From Cocos nucifera (lineage: Eukaryota; Streptophyta; Magnoliopsida; Arecales; Arecaceae): a stretch of 64,000 nt of DNA. Position numbers and translations under genes: made by a program. Position 1 is the first letter of the stretch. The number at the start of each line of letters is the position of its first letter. The stretch is taken from the NCBI GenBank assembly GCA_006176705.1, contig QRFJ01000295.1, forward strand, positions 724,001-788,000, given 5' to 3'. Under the pieces are notes generated by a model that made no database searches, had not been told where the DNA came from, and saw only the letters and a program-made list of their open reading frames with translations. Below are positions 1 through 13,265 of the stretch, in pieces.

Positions 1-99
1 AAATAAAGAAATTTTATCCAACTTTATTTTTTAGTTCGATAGCTGTGCAAATATTTATCTGGCAAAGAAAGTAGTTGAACTTGGAAAGCTACTCATTTA

Positions 100-1335
100 T
101 TCATTTCATTGGTAGTACATCCGGAGATTAGCTGAATTCCATGGCCTGAGAAAGATGATCCCATTGAGTTATTTTAGTCGATAAGTCCCTAGTCGCACAA
201 CTTCATCAACCTGATAGGATCCTTTCCAGTTGGGTGAAAGCTTTTCTTGCTCAGTTGGCTTGGATACTTCTTCTCTCCAAAGGACAAGGTCACCGACTCG
301 GAATTCTTTTGCCTTGATGCAAGAATTATAATATCTAGCGACCTTCTATCGATATGTGGCCATCCTCACCGCTGCTCATTCTCTGATTTTCTCGATCAGA
401 TCAAGATTAGCTTTGAGCCAAATTGGATTAGTGTCCTCATCATATTCTTCGACTCTGATGGAGGGGAGCCCGAATTCTACAGATATGATGGCCTCAGTGC
501 CAAATGCCAAGTTGAAGAGTGTTTCGTCTATCGAAAGCCTTTGAGTGGTTCGATAGGCCCACAGAACGTTGTAGAGTTTTTCTGGCAACGATCCTCCAGT
601 TCGGTCTAATCTAGATTTGAGACCTTGAAGGAGGGTTCTGTTGGTTACTTTCACTTTTTCGTTCGCTTATGGATGGCCTACTGAAGTGAAGCGCTGCTCT
701 ATTCCATGATCTTCATAGAAGTCTTTTAGTCAGAAATCATTGAACTATCTCTCATTGTCTGAAATCAATACTTTTAGAAGTCCATAGCGGCAAATGATTG
801 ATTTTCAAATAACATCCTGAACCTTTATCTCTGTGATCTGAGCTAAGGGCTCGACTTCTTTCCACTTGGTAAAGTAGTCAATAGCCATAAGTAGAAATTT
901 TTATTGGCCAGAAGCTTGAGAAAATGGACCTAAAATATCCAATCCCCACTGGACGAAAGACCACGAGAATTCAATGGAAGTCAGAAGAGATGCGGGCTGA
1001 CACTGAATCCGATCGTTGCATTGACATTGTTCATATCTCTGGATAAAATTTTGAATATCCTATTGCATTGTAGGCCAGTAATATCCTTTCCGAAGAATTT
1101 TATAAGATAAGGATCGACCCCCCAGATGGTTTTCGTAGATCCCTTCATGAACCTCTCGCATAGCATAATCGGCCTTCGAAGGATGCAAACATCTCAGAAG
1201 CGACAAGGAGAAAGACCACTTATACAGGTAGTTATCGAGCAATATATATCTGGCTGCTTGATTTCTGATCTTTTGAGCTTCTTTTCGATTTGGCGGTGTT
1301 TCTCCTATCTTCAAGTATTTTATAATGAGATCCAT
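100..1335 (-). pseudogene. Integrase of the Tat-type element, broken
   Basis: The zinc-finger region (minus, 1060-1335) reads ADYAMREVHEGIYENHLGGR and KILRKGYYWPTM, the HHCC domain. Core pieces follow, with breaks between 650 and 1000. The reading 376-654 gives LPEKLYNVLWAYRTTQRLSI and TLFNLAFGTEAIISVEFGLP, a well-conserved stretch at the end of the integrase core. The C-terminal part (about 100-250) includes KLSPNWKGSYQVDEVVRLGT. Stop codons and frame changes show decay. It would insert the cDNA copy into the chromosome. Confidence 0.85.
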
Positions 1336-1348
1336 CTAGCTAGGCTTT

Positions 1349-1879
1349 TCATTGATTTGCCGAATTGTGTGGGGCTCTTATCAGAACTTCGAAGTAGGTT
1401 TCTCTTCCCAGATCGGTGGGCAGTAAAGATGCGAGCTTTGATAAAGCATCTATCTTAATGTTTTGCGTTCGAGGGATCTGTTGGATGTTAAAATATTTGA
1501 AGCATGAGGTTAAATCTTTTATCTTTTGAAGATATTTCCTCATATTTTTCTCTCGAGCTTCGTATTCTTTCTTTATTTGCCCCACTACAAGTTGGGAATC
1601 ATCATACACTTTCAGGCATTGAGCTTCAATTTGCTGAGCAATTCTTAATCCAGTGATCAGAACTTCATATTTCGTCTCATTATTGGTGGCTAGAAATTCG
1701 AAGCGGATGGCGTATGCTGCCACGTCCCCATCTAGACTGGAAAGGATAATTCCAACACCTGATCCTATTGAGTTCGAGGAGCCGTCAATGTGCAATATCC
1801 ATGTTTCCTCCAGATCTCCCCGATTCTGCTTCAGATCTTCATTGCTTTGTGAGCTTGCAGGATCTTTAGATCTAGTCAT
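1349..1879 (-). pseudogene. Archaeal-type second RNase H (aRNH) of the Tat lineage
   Basis: A 176-codon open minus-strand reading contains WILHIDGSSNSIGSGVGIIL, TNNETKYEVLITGLRIAQQI, VYDDSQLVVGQIKKEYEARE and IDALSKLASL. These match the RNase H fold with the D-x-S-S start, the N-N-E-x-x-Y helix, the D-S-Q-L strand and the D-A-L-S-K-L end. Its position between the Ty3 RNase H and the integrase zinc finger is diagnostic for dual-RNase-H Tat/Ogre/Retand elements. This is the best-preserved domain in the copy. Confidence 0.85.
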
Positions 1880-2463
1880 CTAATTTTCTTCTGGGAGCTC
1901 CTCGCTCGGTATCGTACATTCGAGGATAAAATCGGCCAAAATTTGGGTCTTAATGGATGGCCTCAGCCAGTAGTGAATATCCAACTCTGAGAGCTCTAAA
2001 GCCCACTTTGCTATTCGTCTGAAAGAATTCGACTGATGCAGTACCAACTTCAAAAGCTGATCCGTGAGCACCATCATGGTATGAGCTTGAAAGTAGGATC
2101 AAAGTTTTCTTGCACCAACAATCAACGCGAAAATCATCTTTTCTAACTTTGCATATCGAATCTCTGTATCGTAGAGGACCTTGCTGATGTAGTGTATAGG
2201 CTTCTGGATTCATCCTTCTTCTCGGACAAGAACCACGCTGATTGTCGTGGGCGATACAGCAAGGTAGAGATAAAGCTCCTCACCTGATAATGGTTTGGTG
2301 AACAGAGGTGGAGAACTGAGATATCCTTTCAGCTCCTCGAAGGTCTCCTGGCACTCCAAGATCCATTGAAAATCCGTCGATCATTTGAGTGTTTGAAAGA
2401 ACGGGAGGCATCTTTCAGCTGACCTGAAAATAAAATGGTTAAGAGAGGCAATTTTTTCGGTCA
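1880..2463 (-). pseudogene. Ty3-type RNase H remnant
   Basis: Downstream of RT the minus strand contains LSSPPLFTKPLSGEELYLYL, then KPIHYISKVLYDTEIRY, then MMVLTDQLLKLVLHQ and LDIHYWLRPSIKTQILADF. These are the tether and RNase H blocks found after gypsy RT (compare the PI.YVSK.L and LTD..L..VL signatures). An in-frame stop near 2210 and another near 2080 break it. It would degrade the RNA strand of the RNA-DNA hybrid during replication. Confidence 0.75.
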
Positions 2464-2467
2464 AGCT

Positions 2468-3075
2468 CTATACCTCTTTTATAGTCTTCGAGGGTGATAT
2501 TTCCAGGATCGTCTTAATCTTCTCTGGATTCACCTCGATTTCTCTGCAGAAAATCATGAAATCAAGAAACTTGCCGGTAGTGACTTCGAAAGCACACTTC
2601 ATGGGATTCAATTTCATTTGGTATCGCTGAAGTGTGTCGAATATTTCATGAAGGTCATGCACGTGATCAGGTATTGATCGACTTTTTACCAGCATATCAT
2701 CGACATAAGCCTCCATGTTCTTGCCAATCTGATCTTTGAAGATCTTATTGACCAGCCTTTGATGTGGCCCCTGCAATTTTGAGTCCGAAAGACATCACCC
2801 TGTAACAGTAGAGCCCACGGTCAGTAATAAAGGCCATTTTCTTATAATCTTCTGGGGCCATTCGGATTTGATTGTAATCGAAGAAGGTGTCCATGAAGCT
2901 AAGGAGTTCATGCCCAGAAGTGGCATCGACCAGTTGGTCAATTCGCGGCAATGGGTGGCTGTCTTTAGGGCAGGCTTTATTTAGCTTGGTGAAGTCAATG
3001 CACATACACCACTTTTCGTTTGCTTTCTTTACTAGAATAGCATTTGCCAATCAGTCTGGATATATAGCTTTCTGA
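2468..3075 (-). pseudogene. Reverse transcriptase of the Tat-type element, frameshifted
   Basis: The minus-strand reading 2745-3050 shows CIDFTKLNKACPKDSHPLPR, then DQLVDATSGHELLSFMDTF and AFITDRGLYCYRVMSFGLK, all standard Ty3/gypsy RT blocks. The frame shifts near 2750-2776 and continues in 2468-2776 with VNKIFKDQIGKNMEAYVDDM and LNPMKCAFEV. The YVDD catalytic box is intact. The frame change between the FGLK block and the YVDD block makes this copy inactive. Confidence 0.9.
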
Positions 3076-3451
3076 ATGAAATCAGCCTTCATCAATTTGT
3101 CCACCTCCTCGGTAATTGCCTTTTAGCATTCAGGGGTGAAGCTTCGCTTCTTCTGCTTTACTGGATGACAGGTCAAGTCCACCTTCAGATAATAGGCCAT
3201 TATCGATGGATCGATCTCCGACATATTAGCGGCTGACCAAGCGAAAAGGTCCACATTTGCCTACAAAAGATCGATCAGTTGGTATTTTAATATTCGATCA
3301 AGGTAAGACCCAATTTTTACAGTCCGCTGGAGATTCTCCTTCTCCAATGGTATATTATGAAGGTCATCGGATGGTTGGACTCGATTTTCTGTGAGATCGT
3401 CACGTGCATCCAGTCTTATTGAAAACTCTGGTTGATTTTCTGCAGGGTCCT

Positions 3452-3871
3452 CTATTTGGAGCTTAGTAGCAAAGCACTGTCGGGCTTGGTTTGGTTGCTC
3501 CGAATCTTTCCCATGCCGTGAGCTGTCGAGAATTTGATCAAGAGATAACTGGATACGGCAGCCTTGAGTTTCCACAAACTTGGTCTTCCAAGGATGGCAT
3601 TATAGGCAGAGAAAAGTTTGATGATAAGAAAGTCCACTTGTATGGTCACCTATTAAGGTGGAGTGCCCATGATTACAAATAGATTAATCATTCCTTTCGA
3701 CGTTATAGTACTGCCGAAAAATCCTTGGATCGGTACGTCAAATAGAATTAACCGATCAAAAAAGATTTCCATAAAAAAAAAGATAGAAAAGTATAAAATG
3801 TCAACTGAGCTTCCATTATTGACAAATATGCGGTGTACATTGAAATCTAAAATATTTAAAGAAACAACCAC
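3452..3871 (-). pseudogene. Retroelement aspartic protease with altered catalytic motif
   Basis: The minus-strand ORF 3653-3871 reads FNVHRIFVNNGSSVDILYF, the region that normally carries a D-[GN]-[GS]-S active site. Here the first Asp codon reads AAT (Asn), so the catalytic residue looks lost. An overlapping reading at 3452-3649 continues with FSAYNAILGRPSLWKLKA, a typical follow-on block. The enzyme would cleave the Gag-Pol polyprotein. The D-to-N change and the frame break between the two pieces indicate decay. Confidence 0.75.
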
Positions 3872-4310
3872 AACATCATTGTGCAGTTGTTGTACATCCT
3901 TTGCATCCTGCTCAGTAAAAGTTATTTATTGTTGAGGCCCATCATCACGTCTAGGCCTCTTTTATGCTGCCGCTTCAGATGATCCTCCGGTAATCATATA
4001 GATTACTCTGCAAAGATGTCGCTTCTCCACTACCATCGGATCTCTTTCCTCCTGCATGGGCATTGGCATTTATCGCTGAGGCTAAGGAGGTGGCTGGCGG
4101 GCCCTTGGCTGGGGCCGTCGCGGCAAGGTTCTTTCACGAACGAAGTGTTCGAGCCTTTTTTTTCTGAATTAACTTTTCAATAGCATTGCGAAGGAGGCAT
4201 CAATCTTCAGCATCGTGACCGTGGTCACGATGATAGAAGCAGAATCTCATAGTATCTCGATGTTCTGGGCCGGTCCGCATCTTCGGAGGTTGGGGGAGTT
4301 GGTCTTGGAT

Positions 4311-5665
4311 CTATATCAAAACTTCTCCCCGGGTGGCATGCAAGGGCGTATAGTTGTTGAAATGCCTCGAAGGAGATCGCTGTCGATTACGCCATGGTGG
4401 GCTAGGAGATCGGCAGTTCCGAAAAGGGCTTCCACCTTTATTCTTTCTAGGTGGAGAGCGAGAGCGCCGTCGGTAGGACTCCCTTTTCGAGGGAGGGTGC
4501 TCCTTATTTAACCTCATCTAATCATCATTGATGGGGGAGGCTTCGGCAAAGGCTTCTTCGATATTGGTATACTTCCTCACCTTCTCCAGCATATACCATT
4601 GAAGTCTTTTGGATAGAACTTCACCAATGACCTCTTCAGATCGTTTCTCTACAATCCAGTCATAAAAGCGAATATCGCGATCGACTGATCAAGATCGCAG
4701 ACTTCCAGGATAGCCGTGTTGAAATGGCTCGGATAGCTGTGGATCATATCACTATCCCTTTGATGGATGGTGTACAGATAATCAGATCACTTCTACTGCC
4801 TGTGGCTGCTGATAAAATACACTACCAGAGATCGGCTCAGCTCGTCAAAAGAATGAATCGAGCCAAGCTTCAGATTTGAGTACCATTGCCAAGCTGCCCC
4901 CTTGAGAGTGGCAGGGAATGCCTGACAGAGAGTAGCATCCGATGCTCCTTGAAAGAGCAAAGTTGCCTTGAAAGTTTCAATGTGATCGACGGGATCGACA
5001 GTCTCGTTGTAGGTCTCGAGCTGAGGCAGCTTGAATTCAGGGGGCGGCAATTCCCATAGAATCCTCTTGTCAAATGGAGGCTCGCCGCTAAGACCGTCAA
5101 AAGGTTGAGAAGAGGAGACCTTATTCAGAGCTTCGAGTTTTTTATCGAACTTCCAAAGCTTTCTTTCAATCATCAAGTTCCGGTTGGTGAGGGCCTCAGA
5201 CTGCTGGGGAGAACGGTGGCTGGGAGTAGAACCGTGCCTTGATTGTAGGCTAAGAGATCGTGGATGGGGTCGCTCCCGCCCGGAACTTTGTGGAGATGAC
5301 AGTGTGGGTGCGACTTGCTGAAAGGATGTCGACGGCTGGATTGGTGCCACCACTGGTAACGCGAGTGGGACTGCTAAAGGCATCGGTTGCACCATTGAGG
5401 GTGAAGCAGGAGCAGTCAAATTTGGCTACAGCGCCATTAAGGAAGATGCAATCATTGTTTGGATCGCTTGGACAGCGGTCGCCACGGAGTGGATCTGCTG
5501 AAGGAGTAAGTTAAATTGGTCCATGGTGACATGGGCCGATTGGACGGGTGGAGAGACTTCCACCGCAGAGGGCTGAATGTGATCATCAACCCTCAGGTCC
5601 GATTGCTGTGAGGTGGTGACCTCAGCGACGTCGTTGAGACGGGACGAGATCTTTTTCGGAGCCAT
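4311..5665 (-). pseudogene. gag of the Tat-type retrotransposon, broken
   Basis: The reading starts at the ATG at 5665 (MAPKKISSRLND). A stop at about 5426 interrupts it, and the same frame reopens from 5419 to 4793. The second part holds the retrotransposon gag core: PQLETYNETVDPVDHIETF, then FPATLKGAAWQWYSNL and SIHSFDELSRS. After another break comes an Arg/Ser-rich stretch (about 4311-4517), and the motif FYHRDHGHDAED lies near 4205-4240, the usual spot for the gag nucleic-acid-binding tail in this lineage. Gag would form the particle that packages element RNA. The stops make this copy non-functional. Confidence 0.85.
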
Positions 5666-5757
5666 TGTTATTTGTTGTGGATTGATTTGATCTTTAAAGA
5701 TCGGACGATCAGCTTTTCATAGAAATTATAGTAGGCTAAAAGTTTAGCCGGCCCTTT

Positions 5758-5771
5758 CTCTAGCGCCAATC
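5758..5771 (-). other. Primer-binding-site-like motif of the Tat-type element
   Basis: On the minus strand GATTGGCGCTAGAG lies directly after the LTR end (...GTAACA). The same 14-mer sits next to the right LTR of the second LTR element at 35532-35545. Its position fits a tRNA primer site; I have not assigned the tRNA. Confidence 0.55.
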
Positions 5772-6309
5772 TGTTACTGCTGAAAATTGTTGGCTTCAGA
5801 ATTGGAGGATTGGCTCCATGCAAATAAGCTTGAGAGTTTGCAAAATAAAGTCTGGACCGAAAGATTTTGTCTCTGGCGAGGATCCTACGATGCTTAAATC
5901 AGAAATAAGCAAGAGCTAATTTCTTTTGAGAGAATTTTTTTTTTTACTTAAGTCCTTGGGGTTCGTAGTATTTATGGAAAAGTTTTACACAATGGTTATG
6001 TCATTCCGCTGATTTTGGATTGCTAATCTCGTCGTGGTGAGATTTCTGAGAACCTTTCGAACGAAATGACGGTTGCTGGTATGATTAGAATTTTTAATTT
6101 ATCATCGATGATTTTGGGCGAATAGGTGACAGTCTATTTACGACCTGATTACAGTTGTATTGTGGTTAATCCGTGGAAGATTTTCTTTATCCGAGGTGAT
6201 TTAAAAATGATAGATGTCAGCCGGAATGTTTCTATAAATATTGAGTTACGTCGGCCCTTCGACATTAGTCATATGTTCAAAAAATATTATAATAATATTC
6301 TAATCCACA
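5772..6309 (-). repeat. Candidate 5' LTR of the Tat-type element
   Basis: This segment abuts the primer-binding-site-like sequence and has TGT...ACA ends: on the plus strand it begins TGTTACTGCTG and ends CTAATCCACA. At about 538 bp it is a plausible LTR. The partner LTR is not in the window, so the outer end at 6309 rests only on the short terminal inverted repeat and could be off. No target-site duplication can be checked. Confidence 0.5.
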
Positions 6310-7331
6310 TTTTATAATGTGGCGGAGTTGTTTGGATTGGATTTGACTTGCATGCATAACCCCAACTGTCCATGTCACACAAGGTGACAATAATTGTGAA
6401 GGCCCATGGGATGGCATGCTGTATGATACCTTGGAGCTCATACAAATACAACTTTGTGTGATGCACAGACGGCTACGACTGTAGACCTGGAGCTCAAAAC
6501 TGAGCTAAAGAGAAAGCAAATGCCCTAAAAAATTAAAACTGCCATTGTGACCTAAAATAAAGCAATGTTAAGCTATGTTTTATGTAACACAAGTAAAAAA
6601 ATTTAGATTGAAGAGGACCTTGTATCTGCCTGACTTTGTACCTGACATTGTGCGGCCCTATGCTGATATTCCAATCACCGGGTTTCAAATGACAGAAAGA
6701 AAGAAAGCAACCACTGAAAAATTAAATACAGGTTTTTTAAGAGAAACTAAGTTTTTCATTGACCACCAACATTACTAGATATATATACTCAGGAGCGGTA
6801 TTTGACAAAAAGATGAAAAAAATTCTGACACCTTACACTGAGAACAAGGAAATAATGTATGTTTGATGAACCCAATGCTGTGGCCGTGAACTAATGGATC
6901 CAATGGTATTCCCTTTTCAATGTTTATGGGGTACCAACGCTATCTTCTCCTGTTGTTATTCTTATTGAATGGCAGTCAAAATTCAGTCTCATTCAGAATT
7001 AAGAATAAAATTTTCTTCATGAACTCGTATTAGTAAACAAATGTATAAGAACAGATGCCTGAAGGCAAAGAGGACATTTGATCAGATACTTTGGAATAAA
7101 GAGAGAAAAAAAAAGAAAAAAAAGGTTTCCATGGAGCTAAGCCCCACAGCTACCTGGGCGTAAGAAAAATTGAAATATACAAACAACATGTAAACAAACA
7201 ACCTCCTGCCAATCTCAAGCCATCAATCCAAGACCTTGCCTTGTTTGCACAGCAGCACCTGATTCTTGTATTGCCATTTTGGTGATCAAAGTATCTAATG
7301 GCCAGAAATATTGCTATTGAACCACGACACT
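6310..7331. other. Intergenic stretch and likely 3' UTR of the receptor kinase
   Basis: Between the retrotransposon LTR and the stop codon of the kinase gene I see no coding region. The part nearest the stop (about 7000-7331) is the likely 3' untranslated region of the minus-strand gene. A purine-rich A tract lies at 7099-7123. No poly(A) signal can be fixed with confidence. Confidence 0.4.
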
Positions 7332-10300
7332 TCACCGGCCTTCATGAAGATCTTCGGAGAAAACTGCTGTTCTGGAGATATTGTCATTGTCAAAAAGGCT
7401 CAATCCTGAGAAAGGTCCAGAAGAGAACATCGAGGAAGTGCCATCAGACTCGTAGGTCATTGAAGACTGCCTGACATTTGGGCGAGCAGATGGAGCTGGC
7501 AAGGTATCCTGACATTCTATGACACGTTGCACCATTTTAAGGGACTGAACCACTTCACCCATTGTGGGCCTCTGGCTCGCCTCAGGTGCAACACAGGCTG
7601 CTGCAATTGTGCAAACTCGCACAAAGTCATCCTTTGGATAGTTACCTGCAAGTCTTGGATCTGCAAGCTCTTCTAATCTATCCTTGTCTCGAAGAATTGG
7701 CTGAGCCTGCAGGTTATAGGACAAGCAAAGGAATTATCACTATCCAGTCAAACTAAATAAGCAGAATGAAATAACACAACCAAGTATTGGCGGGTAATAC
7801 AAGATGATTGCAACAAACAAAATTTACGTGAAAATGTTTATCGAAAAAAATCACCAGGAACATCCATTCAACTATCAGCAAATGAACAACTTGGTGCATA
7901 TGAGGGCATTCTTTTTACTTTTAACATGTGTCCTCCCGAGTGCTCATGTGTCATTTCATTCAAGCGTATGCCTTAATGTCTGAGAGTGCCACTCTGAGTT
8001 TGTTTGTGCAAATAAGCGTATAATTCTGATCTTATAAATGATCAAGAAAGTTTATGGATGCAACGTTAAGAGAGAGAGAGGGAGGGAGATGGAAAATAGA
8101 TCTCACCCAAGTTACAAGGTTTTCCTGGCCAGATGGTTGCGACATATCCACAGGCTTTCTTCCCGTCAGCAGTTCAAGTAGAACCACTCCATAACTGTAT
8201 ACATCACTCTTTACTAAAAGATGTCCAGTCATGGCATATTCAGGTGCTACATACCTGAAAAATGACCATCTTAAGTTTGACGACAATAGTGACATGGCAC
8301 AAGAGAAAAAAACAATTCAAAAGAAAGGAAACAGACAACTCACCCAAATGTTCCCATCACACGAGTTGAAAGATAATTTGCCCGACCTTCAGGTGCCTGT
8401 TTGGCCAGACCAAAATCAGAGACCTTGGCATGAAAATTATGCTCTAGCAATATATTTGATGCTTTGAAATCCCTGTGGATCACACGGGGTTGGGAGTCCT
8501 CATGAAGGTAGGCTAACCCTCTAGCAGCATCAAGAGCAATCTTCATTCTCGTGTCCCAATCCAAGGGGCAGTTAGCTCCCAAGGGACCTGAAGAGAAAAT
8601 AATTAATGTCAGCATCATATTAGGTTTTCACCCCAATGAAAAGGTCAAATGGAAACTTGCAACCAAAAAGAACTTTCAGAGCTGGCCATAAGTAATACCA
8701 TGAAGCCAAGATTCTAAGCTTCCATTTGGGACAAGTTCATAACAAAGAAGGTTCTGTGATGAGTCACGGCTGCTGTAGTAACCAACTAGTTTCACAAGAT
8801 TTCGGTGATGCAGCCTGCTCAGCATCTCAACCTCAACCAAGAATTCTTTATCTCCCTGGTGTCCTCCACAGCTAAGCTTTTTTATGGCAACAGCAGTACC
8901 ATCACTTAAAACACCCTTGAAGACACGGCCAAACCCACCTTCTCCAAGAACACTTGCAGGCTCAAAGTTATTTGTTGCTTCTTTGAGCTCTTCGTAAGCC
9001 AGGAACCGTACACTGGTGGGATGACAAAGTGACCCTTCTAAAGAAACAGCATCCGCAGTTCTCGGCTTTGCTGCATGAATATGATGCAGAAAGCATTAGA
9101 CAGTGGATAATAATCATGTATGTCATAGCATAAGAAATTAGAACCTAGTTTCAGTCCAGATTCTCTAGTAATTCTAGGAGGGTTGTACGGAATCTTATTA
9201 AAAGCATGATGGTTAGATGCTAAAAATGAATGGCTATCATTGACCCTTTTCACATATGACTGCATACATCTCTTTGTTAATGAATGACAGAAATTAAACC
9301 AGGACATCCACTGTCAGTTCATTAGCTTTTAACATGCTGCTTCTTTGCTATGGCTCCTTAAAAAGTCTTTTGCTCCATCCTTTTAAGTTACCCTGGGCTC
9401 TTCTGTCATCCACTGAAGTGAATAGGTGTGTTTTTATTTTTTCTCTTGAATAGTTTCATTAAATTATTTTAGTTATTTGGTGGGGGAGAACATCCTTCAT
9501 AATTAGTGTTTTTCTCTCAAACTGAAATAAGAACAGCATTAGGTGAGCTGGTTTGACAGTAGCCTCCTACAGTGGGCTCATGCGTTTGTTTTTCGTAAGG
9601 TGGCAAGATGGGGACAATTGGTGCAATAAAGGAGCATTTCAAAATCGTGATTGGATGTGGATGCAGCATAATGGGTTACAACTATGGGTTAGTTGAGGCT
9701 TATGAGGTGCTCTCTAGCAAATACACTGACACGCGCATGAATGCACGCACGTGCGCTCACACGCACAAAGACAGAGAGTATTTCATACAATTTCGAGACC
9801 CATGTTCTCAAACATTTTGCTATTATGTGATTAATGAGTAATAATGTGAAATGACAAAAAATGAAGTCGTAAGGAACTTTCGAACTGTTTTGTGTGTCTA
9901 ATAATTCTGGTAATTAAGAAGGCCCCAACTTAAGAATCACGAAAATAAAAACATTCAGGTGTATGTGGCCAAAAACATGCTAGATATTATTACAAATATT
10001 TATATTAAGCTTATGAGTTGCAATGTTATATGATATAGCGATGGATAGCTAACTACATGGCATGGGCATACGTAGAAAAGATCACATGAGACTCAAATAA
10101 GAGTGAAGTTTTATTTTGGGCAGTAAAAGAAGATGGAAGAAAGATAAAAAAAGTCAGTGGAGAAAGGAAGTTGTGACAGAAGATATGTCAAAGCTTACCT
10201 AAACAAGGAAGCAACCCTTGATAGAGAAGTGGACTACAGATTCATGTTCAGTGGCCATAATGATCAAGAGTTGAGAGTTGACACAATATGCACACCGTAT

Positions 10301-13214
10301 CATACTTGAAAAGAAGCAAGGCATTGTCAAAATCTAGCCAAGCCATACAAAGATACGTGAAGGAAGCATGACAGTTTTTCATCTATCATTTGGTTCTTGA
10401 TGGGACGTAGATATGTTTTGAACACTTGATCCAGAGTTTTGACACTTTAATATAGCAGCATAGCATAACGGAAGCTTCATATGTTGTTTATGATGACTAC
10501 AATCCAACTGATGCATTGCATTATTTAACAAGTTCTAACCAAAAACTAACATAAATATGCTTAACAACAATAAGCCCAAATTACAAAGAGAAATTTACTA
10601 TTCAACCCAGTTCATTAATTCGTTTGCAATAAACTTTTCACATGAAATGTATAATATGTTAAGAGAAAAGATAACCCATCAACATAAATTCCATGTAACA
10701 GCACTTTAACTCGCATGATAATGTATTTCAATAATCCACTATAATACAAGCTGATACAGACCAATACTTACATCGAGGCATTACATACCCATGTACCATG
10801 CAAGTGTCCTTTCAACATGGTATATACTGTGTGGCAAGGTGTGATAATGTGCCAGCAGCAAGTTTAATCATACGTCTCTTTGTGTGCGCGAAGCATGCAA
10901 GTGTTTTCTTTAGCCTTTTTGGCACAATTTCCTAGTCATTCACCATTCAAACTTTCAAAGATTGTAATCCTAGTTTGCTGATCTTGCTATAATCCTTTTT
11001 TTCGCTTTTCTTACTCAAAGTAATGTCTCATAAATGTTGAGTTCTAAAACATTATGGCGGATGCACAAGGGTAGATAGAATACATCCTTTCCTTCAATTG
11101 TTGCCTTCTTAAAGCATCAGTGCTTACCTAAAGCCTGAATTAAATTCTATGAGTTATTAGGTTGATGTGAGAAGTGGAAATACAAACAGGTAATACCATA
11201 ATACAGATAAATGTCAACTAATAACTGGAACTTGAAATACATAATTAAACTGATTTAAACAGCACCATTGTAACCTGATTTAAACAGCAAAACAAAAACT
11301 TAAATGCATACGTGTTTCATTAACTGGTATCCTCTTCCTCCCTTTGCCAGACATGCATGAACAGATTATAAGCACGATTATGAAGGCAATGATTACAACA
11401 CCAGCACATATGCCAACAATAATAAGCAGACTTGAATGTTTTTTGTCTCCACCATCACTACTTGGCATAGGCAAATGGGGCATTGCAGGCGGTGAAACTG
11501 TAGGTAACATAATCGGTGCTGAAGCTGGAAAACACCACAAGTGATAGGAATCAACCATCTTAGTAGAAAGTTGGTTATTATTAATAGTCCTAATAATAGC
11601 AAACACAGTAATATACAGGACTGAGTAACTATGAAACAGTTGATCCTAAACACTCAGTAGGAAAGAACAGGCAGTATGGAATGGAGATAAGCATAGCAAA
11701 CATATACCAAGGTAATAAAGACACATTTCAGTTAGTCTGGTCATGCCCAATGTTATCTAATGACCACATGTTGGAATGTTGCCACAATAATTTTTTTCAA
11801 AGAACCAAACTAATTTTAATCTACGACAAAGAGGATTAAAAGCAGCCAGAACCCTAAAATAACCTTAGTTGGCTTTTGTAATACTAAGCTGAAAGAACTA
11901 ATCTTTATTTACAATACAGGGGATTAAAAGAAGAAAGAACCCTAGAATACCCTTAGTTGGTTTTGCAATGTACTGAGCTAATATAGCGCATAAACTTCCT
12001 TAAACCACACATATCATGCATTAAAATATGTTTTTTTTTTAAAAAAAAATACAATAAGCTTGTTTTTAACCACTGAAGAGAGTAAGTGTACCCAAGACCT
12101 TCCAACTTCTACCTCTTTCAAAGTAGAAATGACATAGATATCTGAAGAATGAGCAGCTTGACCTCATGTCTCTACATGCAAAAACAGAATTTTTGTTTAT
12201 CTAATATTGCTTTCTTATATACGTTCAAAAGTATATAAGGTGAACCAAATTATGGGTTATCTGAAAAGGTTGAATACAAGGTTCACTCACCAATACCTTA
12301 GCAGTACCATACGGTATGCACGGTAGGGTATGGTATAGTTCCTGTACTGAGACACACTTTTCTCACACTCAGCTAATGTACCTCTCAAAATTGGGTGGTG
12401 CACATTGGTATAATACAGAACCAGGCAGCACCTATTGGTTCTGCCTGGTCCAAGCCACTTTGGTCCCTGCACTGTACTGACCTCAATTATGAGTACAGTA
12501 TGGTATGCCTGGTACAGACGGCATAAGTTGATACAGCACACTATTTGGATATTCAAAAGAGTACTACCAAATATATCGGGTACCAAAATACATGGAAAAA
12601 CAATGGATTTGGGTGATCTGAGCTTAAATCATTAAATATCATTTTTACATTCCAATGGTTTGGCTGCTTCGATGTTTTGATGGTTCATAAACTTGATTTT
12701 TGACTTTTGAATTGGCTTTATTTATCGATAGCTTGATATGGTTGGGAAAATGTTCAAGGAAAAAAAAAAGATTTTTCTCTTATATATAATAGCAGGAACA
12801 TGATAATAACACCATTAGAATATCATGAGAAGAGATGGAAGGATCATACCCTTCATAAATCGATAATGGATTGATATTGGAATATTATTGTTTAAACATA
12901 GGTGGCATCAATGACTGCAGGATATGCTTGTCTCCTTATAATTGGTGAGATTCCAGTAGAACTGACTTGTATTAAGCATATATCTTATAGCGGGGTTCAT
13001 AGGGTTGACTATGTTCAAAACTCTCCTTTTCTGATGATTTTCTTTTTCACTCAATAACTTTCTGTTTACTTTGTATTTATCAGATATTTATTTTCACAAA
13101 AATATATTGGTTTATGGCTGTAGCATAACCATGAAACAAGACATACAAAAATTAGTGGAAAATATATATAAAGTTGCATATTTTGTTTTTGCAGTAATAT
13201 ATATGTGCGTGCAC

Positions 13215-13265
<51 letters not shown>

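Larger units (their letters stand above)
1..6309 (-). mobile_element. Decayed Ty3/gypsy LTR retrotransposon, Tat lineage, 3' end outside window
   Basis: Read on the minus strand, the order is LTR (right), primer binding site, gag, aspartic protease, reverse transcriptase, RNase H, a second archaeal-type RNase H, then integrase running to about position 100. Integrase after RNase H is the Ty3/gypsy order, and the extra RNase H after the Ty3 one is a hallmark of Tat/Ogre-type elements. Stop codons and frameshifts interrupt gag, RT, RNase H and integrase, so the copy is dead. Only the upstream LTR is in the window; the other would lie left of position 1. Family assignment is strong from protein motifs; the exact right boundary depends on the LTR call. 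Confidence 0.9.
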
